In this document: positions 6,051-12,570 of the stretch, in pieces | Layout of the letters: every line of letters starts with the position of its first letter | Position numbering within the stretch: position 1 is the stretch's first letter | Assembly: GCA_964457585.1 (NCBI GenBank) | Contig: CAYWFU010000040.1 | Coordinates: 1 to 24,484, forward strand | Origin: CAYWFU01 sp964457585 | GTDB taxonomy: Bacteria; JACRDZ01 | Length of the DNA stretch: 24,484 nt | Reading direction: 5' to 3' | The notes under the pieces: generated by a model | Told to the model about the DNA's origin: nothing | The model's input: only the letters and a program-made list of their open reading frames with translations | Databases searched by the model: none | Made by a program: the position numbers and the translations under genes

Positions 6051-7691
6051 TTATATACGTTTATATTTATTAAAAGCTTTTATTCCATCATAAGCTAATA
6101 TTATTGCGGCTGCAAAAAGAGTAATCCCAATAAAACCTGCAATCCAATTTCCTGTTATTGCACTTGCGGTTAATTCCTTACCGCCTGCATCTATCCCGCT
6201 GATTACCTGATTAACAAGCTGATATTCAGTAATCACAAGTGCGGTCATGGTTGTCAGATACATAAATATCATCGGATAGAATGTAAAATGTGATGATTTT
6301 TTTTCTGATACAAGCCAGATACTGCAAATTAAAAGCGCCAGACTTGCCATGAGCTGATTTGCTGAACCAAAAAGAACCCAGATATAATTAAAGGTGCCTG
6401 TATAAACTAAAATGAAAGTTAAAACCAGTGCCAGCAGCGTACCTATTATTTGATTCCTTAATATAGGGACTCCCTGTCCCAATAATTCATTAGTAGCAAT
6501 TCTCATGAATCTGACAACAAGATGTAAAATAGTGATTGCAAGTATTACTATCATTACCGGTCCATAAGCATTTCCCCACTCAGTTGGTATTCCTATATAA
6601 TGCAGAATATCACCCATCCCATTACCAAATAATGTATGCCATGGCCCTTTTGAAGTCGAAACACTGACAATAATTAATGACAATAATGCAAGTATCATTT
6701 CCAGAAACATAGCACCTCCTGCAACTGGTCTTGCATCAGCTTCATTTTCCAGCTGACGGGACGTTCCTGTTGATGAAACAATGCTGTGCCATCCTGATGT
6801 TGCACCGCATGCAATAGTAACAAAAAGCATTGGCCATAAAGATAATTTATCCGCTGTAAAACTTGTGAAAGCTGGTGCAGTCAAAACTGGCTGCCCGACT
6901 AAAACCCCGGCAATAATTCCAATCATATCAATAAAAACAATAAAAAATCCAAGATAATTTATCGGCTGGACAAAACTCCATATGGGCATTATTGAACCTA
7001 AAAATGAAAATAATAAAGCGAATATTACCCAGATTATTTGATTCGTATTTCCATCTCCAAATTTTATTGGAATAAAATTACCTAAAGCCATTGCTCCATA
7101 AAATAGCCCAAGTCCAATTATTGTTACAATCCATAAATTAAACCCGCTGCGGTATATCATAAATCCAACAAGCATGCCTGCTAAAGCCAATACAATTATA
7201 GATAAAGGAATAGAGGGATTATTTGACATGAATGTAGCAACAATGTTTGCGAAAGCGCTGGCTATGAGTAATAAATAAAAATAAATAAATGATAGAAGAA
7301 TTGTTCTGGATCTTGGTGAGATTAACGAATAACTTATTCCGCCAAAGGTTTTGCCATCATTTCTCATTGAGACTATTGCGCTGGTATAATCCTGTACCCA
7401 TCCAATAAAAAATGTGCCTAAAAGAATCCATATCAGCCCCGGCAGCCATCCCCATTTAATAGCAATAATTGGTCCAAGTACCGGAGCTGCACCGGCAATT
7501 GATTTGAATTGATAACCGAAAAGAATATTTCGAGGAGTCGGCATAAAATCAACCCCATCAGCGTACATTCTGGCAGGTGTGGCACGTTTAGGATCAATCT
7601 TAACTATTTTTTCATCAATAAATTGAGCATAAAATTTCATTCCCAAAAAATAAACAATAACACCAAAAAATAGTATGAAGCTTGCATTCAT
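6051..7691 (-). CDS. cstA: Carbon starvation protein A family carrier
   Basis: This 546-residue polytopic membrane protein has the N-terminal CstA signature (DGVDFMPTPRNILFGYQFKSIAGAAPVLGP) at about 47-76, the WVQDYTSAIVSMRNDGKTFG block and the GATSGWHSIVSSTGTSRQL block at about 300-318, with some fifteen membrane helices. CstA relatives import pyruvate or peptides; E. coli CstA and BtsT take up pyruvate. The chain is much shorter than the roughly 700-residue E. coli proteins, a length common in anaerobes and lacking the C-terminal extension. GAGGAG lies ahead of the ATG. It sits between the MetV-like gene (38 bases upstream) and flavin reductase, suggesting that imported pyruvate or peptides feed the same anaerobic carbon metabolism. 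Confidence 0.93.
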   Translation of the reverse strand: MNASFILFFGVIVYFLGMKFYAQFIDEKIVKIDPKRATPARMYADGVDFMPTPRNILFGYQFKSIAGAAPVLGPIIAIKWGWLPGLIWILLGTFFIGWVQDYTSAIVSMRNDGKTFGGISYSLISPRSRTILLSFIYFYLLLIASAFANIVATFMSNNPSIPLSIIVLALAGMLVGFMIYRSGFNLWIVTIIGLGLFYGAMALGNFIPIKFGDGNTNQIIWVIFALLFSFLGSIMPIWSFVQPINYLGFFIVFIDMIGIIAGVLVGQPVLTAPAFTSFTADKLSLWPMLFVTIACGATSGWHSIVSSTGTSRQLENEADARPVAGGAMFLEMILALLSLIIVSVSTSKGPWHTLFGNGMGDILHYIGIPTEWGNAYGPVMIVILAITILHLVVRFMRIATNELLGQGVPILRNQIIGTLLALVLTFILVYTGTFNYIWVLFGSANQLMASLALLICSIWLVSEKKSSHFTFYPMIFMYLTTMTALVITEYQLVNQVISGIDAGGKELTASAITGNWIAGFIGITLFAAAIILAYDGIKAFNKYKRI

Positions 7692-7729
7692 GATTTACTC
7701 CTCTGTCGGTTATTTCATGATGAACTAAT

Positions 7730-8380
7730 TTATTTTTTTTCTAAAATAAGCTTTGCTGGTTTAGTTTTACGTGAATAATTTTTAGGCGGCAATATATTTT
7801 TTATATCTTCCAGTGTCCCAAGCTTTTCCATTCTAGTGTAAATATTTGCCCATGCGCAATCCTGTTCAGGATTTATTTCGCATTTGCCTTTATTCATACC
7901 ACCGCATGGACCATTCAAAAGACCTTTAGCGCAATTAGTAACAGGACAAATACCACCTGTCTTATCTAAAATACATTCTCCGCATAAGGAGCAATGTTCA
8001 TAAAAACGTCCTATTCGGTTAATATTTCCAAGAAATAAAGTATCAGCACCTGGATAAACAGGGATATCAGAAGATGCAACTACTCCCTGCACTCCAGCTC
8101 CGCAGCATAAAACTAATACAGCATCTGCCTGTGAGAAAGCTTCTTTTCTATGACGCAGTTCACTTCTGGTGCTTAAAATATTACATACGGCTTTTACCAC
8201 CATTTCCCCAACAACCTGTTTACCATTTTCTTCTAATTTTGTTTTCATTTCAGCAACTTCTTTATCTCCGCCGCAAAAACATAATGTTGCGCATTCAGTG
8301 CATCCTACTAGAAATATTTTATTGGCATTCTTTAACATATTTAAAATTTGCGGCATTTCTTTTTGTTTACTAATTATCAT
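7730..8380 (-). CDS. MetV-like protein (methylenetetrahydrofolate reductase C-terminal domain)
   Basis: This 216-residue cysteine-rich protein matches the MTHFR C-terminal / MetV type. An N-terminal Rossmann-like half holds CTECATLCFCGG (Cys27, 30, 34, 36) and LCCGAGVQ (92, 93). The C-terminal half has CSLCGEC (130, 133, 136), GGICPVTNCAKGLLNGPCGG and further cysteines at 167 and 175, suited to Fe-S or zinc sites. In acetogens MetV partners MetF, the methylenetetrahydrofolate reductase of the Wood-Ljungdahl methyl branch. No metF is in this window. The ATG lies inside the 3' end of the CooC gene (11-base overlap), with AAAGGAG nine bases upstream, so production is coupled to CooC. Confidence 0.85.
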   Translation of the reverse strand: MIISKQKEMPQILNMLKNANKIFLVGCTECATLCFCGGDKEVAEMKTKLEENGKQVVGEMVVKAVCNILSTRSELRHRKEAFSQADAVLVLCCGAGVQGVVASSDIPVYPGADTLFLGNINRIGRFYEHCSLCGECILDKTGGICPVTNCAKGLLNGPCGGMNKGKCEINPEQDCAWANIYTRMEKLGTLEDIKNILPPKNYSRKTKPAKLILEKK

Positions 8381-9167
8381 AGCAAATTTCTCCTTTATTT
8401 ATACTCATCAAATTATTTTTTATTATATTCATTTCTTTAATTAATTCCGGACTATTTTCAAATGGAGAAATAGAACGAATATCAGCTTCTATAATTTTTT
8501 GATTATATGATACAAAACCTAAAAAAAGTATTTCAGGAAGGCTTTTTTTAAGAAACTTTTTTTCTTCTTCATTTTGAATTTTATTACCTATGCCATATAC
8601 TTTTTTAATTCCCAGGTCACCTGCGAGATGAATAATCGTTTTAGCGGTATTGATACTTTTTGTGCCAGGTTCAATTACCGTAATAAAAAAATCAACTGAT
8701 CTTGAAGAGCCGCGCGTAAGGTGTTCAATGCCTGCTTCCATATCTACTATCATAATTTCCTTACGCTGAATTATCAGGTGGCTAAGCAGGCTTTTCAAAA
8801 AAACATTTTCAGGGCAGTAACAACCGCTTCCACCCTGATGAATTTTACCAAGAACAAGAAGTTTTATACCTTTGATTTCTAAAGCATATTTTTCTGGTAT
8901 ATCATCTACATGTGGATTGAGTTTAAAAAAATTCCCTTGATTTTGCTCATCTCTGCCTGTACGTTCATTAATCAGCTCTTTCATTTCAGCTATTGGTATT
9001 ATTTTATTCTGCTCATCTTCAGACACACCTAATGTTTCAGCTAAATTAGCATCAGGATCAGCATCAAGAGCCAATACCTTAATCCCATCACAGGCAAACA
9101 AATAAGCCAGAGTAGCTGCTATTGTTGTTTTTCCAACACCACCCTTGCCGGTTACTGCAATCTTCAC
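8370..9167 (-). CDS. cooC: CooC-type nickel-insertion ATPase
   Basis: CooC proteins are MinD-like dimeric ATPases that load nickel into carbon monoxide dehydrogenase or acetyl-CoA synthase. This 265-residue protein has the deviant Walker A GKGGVGKT (7-14), LALDADPDANLAETLG (switch I), the metal-binding pair GCYCPEN (Cys116, Cys118) that bridges the CooC dimer, and VDMEAGIEHLTRGS (switch II, Walker B-like). All key residues are present. No CODH/ACS gene is in the window, so the target lies elsewhere. It overlaps the MetV-like gene by 11 bases and follows the MoaD-like gene after 16 bases. AcsF, the acetyl-CoA synthase maturation paralogue, is an alternative name that this sequence does not exclude. 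Confidence 0.9.
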   Translation of the reverse strand: MKIAVTGKGGVGKTTIAATLAYLFACDGIKVLALDADPDANLAETLGVSEDEQNKIIPIAEMKELINERTGRDEQNQGNFFKLNPHVDDIPEKYALEIKGIKLLVLGKIHQGGSGCYCPENVFLKSLLSHLIIQRKEIMIVDMEAGIEHLTRGSSRSVDFFITVIEPGTKSINTAKTIIHLAGDLGIKKVYGIGNKIQNEEEKKFLKKSLPEILFLGFVSYNQKIIEADIRSISPFENSPELIKEMNIIKNNLMSINKGEICYDN

Positions 9168-9183
9168 TTTATCTCCATATTAA

Positions 9184-9462
9184 TCATTTTCCACCTGCTA
9201 TTGCCGGAATAATAGAAATTTCATCCCTGTCACTTACAGGTGTTTCTTTACCCTGTAAAAATCGTATATCTTCTTCATTTTTATAAATATTGATAAATCG
9301 CCTTACTTCACCATTTTCTTCGCAAATACGATTTTTTATACCAGGATATTTTTTTTCAAGATCATTAATTAATTCAACAATATTAGTTCCATCCGCGGTT
9401 ACTTCGCTTTTGTTATTAGTAAGTTTCCGTAATGGTGTAGGAATACGCACATTAATACCCAA
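9184..9462 (-). CDS. MoaD/ThiS-family sulfur carrier ending in GGK
   Basis: This 92-residue ubiquitin-like protein starts VRIPTPLRKLT, has the RFINIYKNEEDIRF core and ends DEISIIPAIAGGK. The fold and the near-terminal diglycine are those of carriers that are adenylated by an E1 and converted to a thiocarboxylate. Here a lysine (codon AAA) follows the diglycine before TGA, so the carrier should need trimming to become active; Wolinella HcyS (extra Ala) and Pseudomonas QbsE (extra Cys-Phe) behave this way. The start is a TTG with AAAGGAGAGG six to eight bases upstream; no in-frame ATG fits. Its neighbours (TusA-like, sulfite reductase, PLP enzyme, E1) point to sulfide transfer for amino-acid synthesis. 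No moa or thi biosynthesis genes are nearby. Confidence 0.88.
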   Translation of the reverse strand: MGINVRIPTPLRKLTNNKSEVTADGTNIVELINDLEKKYPGIKNRICEENGEVRRFINIYKNEEDIRFLQGKETPVSDRDEISIIPAIAGGK

Positions 9463-9493
9463 ATGTATCCTCTCCTTTCATATTTATAGGCTA

Positions 9494-9739
9494 CTATACT
9501 TCATTTCCCTTTTCAACCAATAAAACATAAATATCATTTTGAGACGTTATTTTAATTATTTTATGACCGTCCATTTTCAAACTGCGCGGAACATTTTCAA
9601 CTGCGCTTCCTTTTTTTAATTTAATTTCTAAAATATCTCCTGCTTGCAGTTCTTCAAGCTTTAATTTAGATTTTACAAAAGTGATGGGACAAACATCATT
9701 TGTTAAATCAATACTTGCAGCGATTAATTTTTCTTCCAT
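9494..9739 (-). CDS. TusA-like sulfur-transfer protein
   Basis: This 81-residue protein has the TusA/SirA fold: the DLTNDVCPITFVKSKLKLEEL helix start, the GDILEIKLKKGSAVENVPRSL strand-turn and GHKIIKI. The sulfur-carrying cysteine is Cys17. The classical CPxP motif is CPIT here, with Thr in place of the second proline. That proline normally stabilises the helix start, and the CPxT form is the one I associate with TusA-like proteins in sulfur-carrier clusters. It probably relays persulfide sulfur or sulfide between the sulfite reductase and the MoaD-like carrier. GGGAG lies eight bases before the ATG. An inverted repeat at 9761-9848 lies just upstream. Confidence 0.85.
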   Translation of the reverse strand: MEEKLIAASIDLTNDVCPITFVKSKLKLEELQAGDILEIKLKKGSAVENVPRSLKMDGHKIIKITSQNDIYVLLVEKGNEV

Positions 9740-9760
9740 AATAAATACTCCCTAGGTATA

Positions 9761-9848
9761 AGTGTCAGAGAGTCAAAGTATCAAAGAATCAGAGCAAAAT
9801 AATTTTGAGATTTATTCTGACACTTTGACACTTTGACTCTCTGACACT
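9761..9848. repeat. 88-bp inverted repeat with perfect 19-bp ends
   Basis: AGTGTCAGAGAGTCAAAGT (9761-9779) pairs exactly with 9830-9848. With three mismatches the arms extend to about 33 bases (9761-9793 against 9816-9848), leaving a loop of about 22 bases. The arms are themselves made of short TCAAAG/TCAGAG reiterations. It lies between the sulfite reductase and TusA-like genes and would form a strong hairpin in a shared mRNA. Confidence 0.8.
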
Positions 9849-9869
9849 ATCATACCATCTCCTATAATT

Positions 9870-9887
9870 AGGGTCTGCGCAGACCCT
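9870..9887. repeat. Perfect 18-bp palindrome at the sulfite reductase stop
   Basis: AGGGTCTGCGCAGACCCT is self-complementary with no loop and overlaps the first base of the sulfite reductase stop codon complement. There is no T-run after it on the minus strand, so it is not a typical intrinsic terminator. It could serve as an mRNA 3' stabiliser or as a protein-binding site. Confidence 0.6.
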
Positions 9888-10741
9888 TATAGTCCCAATT
9901 CCTTTTTCATTATTTCTATCCCAATTCGTTTTACAGTATCACCCATTCTTTCTCCGGATTTACTATTTTTGGTGAAAAAATCTAGAGATATTTTAATAAT
10001 ATCTATCACTTTTTCTTCGGGAACAAATTCTGTTAGTAAAAATCCTAACTGAGGTTTTCGTCCAATTTTACCGCCAACAAAAACATTATATCCTAATCTG
10101 CCTATTTTCCACGCATCCATAGGACAATTTAAAATACAATCACCATCAAAAGTACATTTAGTTTTATCCAGTTTAAGTTCGTTATTTTCCTTATATATAG
10201 CACCCTCTATACATGTTTCAATACATAATCCGCAATCTGTACATAAGGTTTTATCTAATTTTGGCTCTACAACAGCTGCAAGCCCAACATCATTTTCCTG
10301 CGGTTTAGCGCAAGAGTTGGGACATCCAGTTGCAGCAATTTTTATTTTCACTTTAAAGTCTTTGCCAAAAAATTCTTGATCAATTTTCATCCCAAGTTCT
10401 TGTGTATCAGTTAATCCATGCATGCAAATATGGTTTCCCGGGCATGCAACAATATTACGGACTCTTGGACCGCATGAACCAGGGCTCATTCCTGCTTGAT
10501 TCAGTTCAGATTCAAATTCATTTATTTTAGAAAAATCTACCCAGGGAATTTCAATTGCCTGGCGAGTAGTAAGATGAATATATCCCCTGCCATATTTTTT
10601 TGCAATTTCAGCAAGTTTAGCTACTTTATCTGATTCTATAATACCTGCTGGGACTTTTACTCTAACAGAGAATTTATCTTTTTGGCGCTGCTTCATAAAT
10701 CCGCCGGATTTAAGTTTTTTCAAATCAATTTCTTGCTGCAT
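9887..10741 (-). CDS. Small siroheme/ferredoxin sulfite reductase
   Basis: This 284-residue protein belongs to the nitrite/sulfite reductase family, in the small single-subunit form of anaerobes. The N-terminal ferredoxin-like half contains GYIHLTTRQAIEIPWV (54-68). The siroheme-[4Fe-4S] ligands are CPGNHIC (Cys100, Cys106) and GCPNSC (Cys140, Cys144). A ferredoxin insert follows, with CTDCGLCIETC (Cys167, 170, 173, 177) for one cluster. For the second, Cys196, Cys202 and Cys206 are present, but the residue where a cysteine is expected is Asp199. The likely reaction is six-electron reduction of sulfite to sulfide in the cytoplasm. GAGGAGAG precedes the ATG. The position next to the TusA-like and MoaD-like genes supports an assimilatory role. 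Nitrite reduction cannot be excluded from sequence alone. Confidence 0.88.
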   Translation of the reverse strand: MQQEIDLKKLKSGGFMKQRQKDKFSVRVKVPAGIIESDKVAKLAEIAKKYGRGYIHLTTRQAIEIPWVDFSKINEFESELNQAGMSPGSCGPRVRNIVACPGNHICMHGLTDTQELGMKIDQEFFGKDFKVKIKIAATGCPNSCAKPQENDVGLAAVVEPKLDKTLCTDCGLCIETCIEGAIYKENNELKLDKTKCTFDGDCILNCPMDAWKIGRLGYNVFVGGKIGRKPQLGFLLTEFVPEEKVIDIIKISLDFFTKNSKSGERMGDTVKRIGIEIMKKELGL

Positions 10742-10812
10742 TTTTCTCTCCTCAGCATTTTATTGGTAATGCCAAAAATTAACCACAGAGAACACAGAGA
10801 AACTTTTAAATA

Positions 10813-10840
10813 GTAGAGACGCAAAATTTTGCGTCTCTAC
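10813..10840. repeat. 28-bp palindromic repeat, copy 2 (perfect)
   Basis: It starts GTAGAGACGC and ends GCGTCTCTAC and is perfectly self-complementary over 28 bases. It is the same family as 1501-1528 and is nested in the composite element at 10781-10967. Confidence 0.85.
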
Positions 10841-10853
10841 TCCCTCTGTGTCC

Positions 10854-10922
10854 TCAAATTATTAATCTTTTTATACCATTTTTTAGCATTTCCACATTAA
10901 AATTAATTAGCAATCCAATTGA
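10854..10922 (-). pseudogene. C-terminal remnant of a GxxExxY-family gene
   Basis: The minus strand encodes 22 residues, including LLINFNVEMLKNGIKRLII, followed by TGA. This is the conserved C-terminal end of GxxExxY proteins (TIGR04256 type, function unknown). The reading frame upstream runs straight into a copy of the ACACAGAG repeat, so the N-terminal ~100 residues are gone. Such genes are commonly found between the same repeats, which agrees with the setting here. Confidence 0.7.
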
Positions 10923-10985
10923 GAACACAGAGAAATTCTTAATTTTTCTTTGTGTTCTCTGTGGTTCATTTTTTATCTCCTTTTT

Positions 10986-12215
10986 TCATTCTGGTTTTAC
11001 AATTTCTTCAAATGATTTTAAATGCGGTTCTATTGAAATAACACTTTTTAGTTTTCCTTCAAGTGCTTCCTGCGTCTTAAGTCCATTACCGGTAATATAT
11101 GCAACTGTACATTTTTCAGTATCTATCTGATTTGTATCAATTAATTTTTTTAAAACAGCAACGGTTACACCACCTGCTGTTTCAGTAAAAATTCCTTCTG
11201 TTTCAGCCAGAAGCTTTATCCCTTCCACTATTTCATCATCTGTAACGCTTTCTGCTTTGCCGTTGCTTTCCAATATTGTTTTTAAAGCATAATATCCATC
11301 TGCAGGATTGCCGATTGATATGGATTTAGCTATAGTATTTGGCTTAACGGGTTTAATACTATCAGAATTATTTTTAAAAGCAGTTACTACCGGAGCACAG
11401 CCAAACGCTTGCGCACCATATACTTTTGTATTCATCTCTTCTATTAAATTCAATTTTTTAAATTCCTGCAAGCCTTTCCAGATTTTTGTTAATAGCGATC
11501 CAGATGCAATTGGAACTATCACCTGATCCGGGGCTATCCAGCCTAATTGTTCTATAGTTTCATAAGCTAAAGTTTTTGATCCTTCAGCATAATAGGGTCT
11601 TATATTTATATTTACAAACGCCCAATTATAAATTCCAGCTATTTCACTGCATAATCTATTTACATCATCATAATTACCCTTAACAGCAATCAAATTAGGA
11701 TTATAAACTAAACTGCCGACTATTTTTCCCTGTTCTAAATCAGAAGGTATAAAAATAAAACTGCGAAGTCCAGATGATGCAGCATGAGCAGCAACTGCAT
11801 TTGCCAGATTGCCAGTTGACGCACAGGCTACAGTATCAAATCCGAACTCTTTCGCTTTTGTAAGCGCAACCGCTACTACTCTATCTTTAAATGACAGTGT
11901 TGGATGATTTACGGTATCATTTTTTATATATAGCTTATTCATTCCAAGCTTCTTCTCTAAATTATATGCTCGAATAAGCGGAGTAAATCCTGCAAATAAT
12001 CCTACTGTAGGTTCCTTTTCTATGGGTAAAAGATATTTATATCTCCATAAACTTTTAGGCCCTTTTTCTATTTTTTTTCTATTTATTTTTTTTGCAATTG
12101 ATTCATAGTCATAAACCACTTCCAATGGACCAAAACAGAATTCGCAAACATGAATCGCTTCTGCTTTATATTCATTTCCGCATTCTTTGCAACGAAGTCC
12201 TTTGATTTTTTTCAT
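10986..12215 (-). CDS. thrC: Threonine-synthase-type PLP enzyme
   Basis: This fold-type II PLP enzyme has an N-terminal zinc ribbon (two CxxC pairs, CKECG and CEFCF), the SFKDR motif with the PLP lysine at residue 110 of this start, and the phosphate-binding ASTGNLANAVAAHA loop. Threonine synthases convert O-phosphohomoserine to threonine. The length, about 409 residues, fits the zinc-ribbon class. Placement with a sulfur carrier, TusA-like protein, sulfite reductase and E1 makes a role as sulfide-transfer partner, comparable to CysM or MetY, a real alternative. An upstream ATG at 12227 directly abuts GGAG, so the ATG at 12215 (12 bases after it) is preferred, though neither spacing is ideal. 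The symbol is for the family, not a proven substrate. Confidence 0.8.
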   Translation of the reverse strand: MKKIKGLRCKECGNEYKAEAIHVCEFCFGPLEVVYDYESIAKKINRKKIEKGPKSLWRYKYLLPIEKEPTVGLFAGFTPLIRAYNLEKKLGMNKLYIKNDTVNHPTLSFKDRVVAVALTKAKEFGFDTVACASTGNLANAVAAHAASSGLRSFIFIPSDLEQGKIVGSLVYNPNLIAVKGNYDDVNRLCSEIAGIYNWAFVNINIRPYYAEGSKTLAYETIEQLGWIAPDQVIVPIASGSLLTKIWKGLQEFKKLNLIEEMNTKVYGAQAFGCAPVVTAFKNNSDSIKPVKPNTIAKSISIGNPADGYYALKTILESNGKAESVTDDEIVEGIKLLAETEGIFTETAGGVTVAVLKKLIDTNQIDTEKCTVAYITGNGLKTQEALEGKLKSVISIEPHLKSFEEIVKPE

Positions 12216-12255
12216 AATAATATTCATCTCCTAAATAATGGACTAGCAAAATGTC

Positions 12256-12456
12256 TCATATTATTTTGCACTTTCCTACATGATAATCCTGCATTGCTTT
12301 TTTTGCTAATTTATCCAATTTTCCAGATTTGACATCATTCTCAATTTGTTCATCCCATTTTTTAGCTTCAAATTCATCAAACCATTCTCGTAAAATTGAA
12401 AAATCATATTTGGGGAGCATGGTAATTGCCTTTTCGATTTCTTTTACTGTATTCAT
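12256..12456 (-). CDS. Orphan antitoxin-like small protein
   Basis: This 66-residue acidic protein reads like the antitoxin partner of RelE/ParE-type toxins: a helical start (VKEIEKAITMLPKYDFSILREWFDEFEAKKWDEQIENDV), followed by GKLDKLAKKAMQDYHVGKCK, a layout I recognise from many small chromosomal antitoxins. GGAG with nine-base spacing supports the ATG. The gene is followed by the PLP enzyme, and no toxin gene lies on either side, so it is an orphan or a leftover. It sits just downstream of the terminator at 12502-12525, suggesting its own promoter. Function is inferred from resemblance only. Confidence 0.65.
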   Translation of the reverse strand: MNTVKEIEKAITMLPKYDFSILREWFDEFEAKKWDEQIENDVKSGKLDKLAKKAMQDYHVGKCKII

Positions 12457-12501
12457 CTTTATTATCTCCTAATATAAATATATATACTCAAATAGAATAA
12501 T

Positions 12502-12525
12502 AAAGGCGACCATATGGTCGCCTTT
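12502..12525 (-). terminator. Intrinsic terminator for the E1 gene
   Basis: A perfect 24-bp palindrome (AAAGGCGACCAT and its complement) is followed on the minus strand by TTTATTATT. It lies 46 bases after the ThiF-type gene stop and ends that transcript, separating it from the antitoxin-like and PLP-enzyme genes. The nearly loop-free centre would open to a small AT loop in RNA. Confidence 0.8.
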
Positions 12526-12570
12526 AGTGCTTATTTTCGCAAACCCTTATTTGCTATAATTAACATTGCT

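Larger units (their letters stand above)
10781..10967. repeat. Composite repeat element with ACCACAGAGAACACAGAG-type terminal inverted repeats
   Basis: The left end AACCACAGAGAACACAGAG (from 10781) is the reverse complement of the right end (to 10967), apart from one mismatch in about 22 bases. A third, direct copy of GAGAACACAGAGAAA sits at 10921-10935. Between the ends lie the 28-bp palindrome (10813-10840) and the remnant of a GxxExxY gene (10854-10922). Another copy of the end sequence begins at 24411. The element fills the gap between the PLP-enzyme and sulfite reductase genes. Confidence 0.75.

Noticed and set aside
9870..9887. Palindrome as an intrinsic terminator of the sulfite reductase gene
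   Set aside because: It has no loop and no T-run on the transcribed side, so I kept it as a palindrome of unknown function.
1501..10967. Short palindromes as a CRISPR array
   Set aside because: Copies are kilobases apart and of several unrelated families, with no regular spacers and no cas genes.
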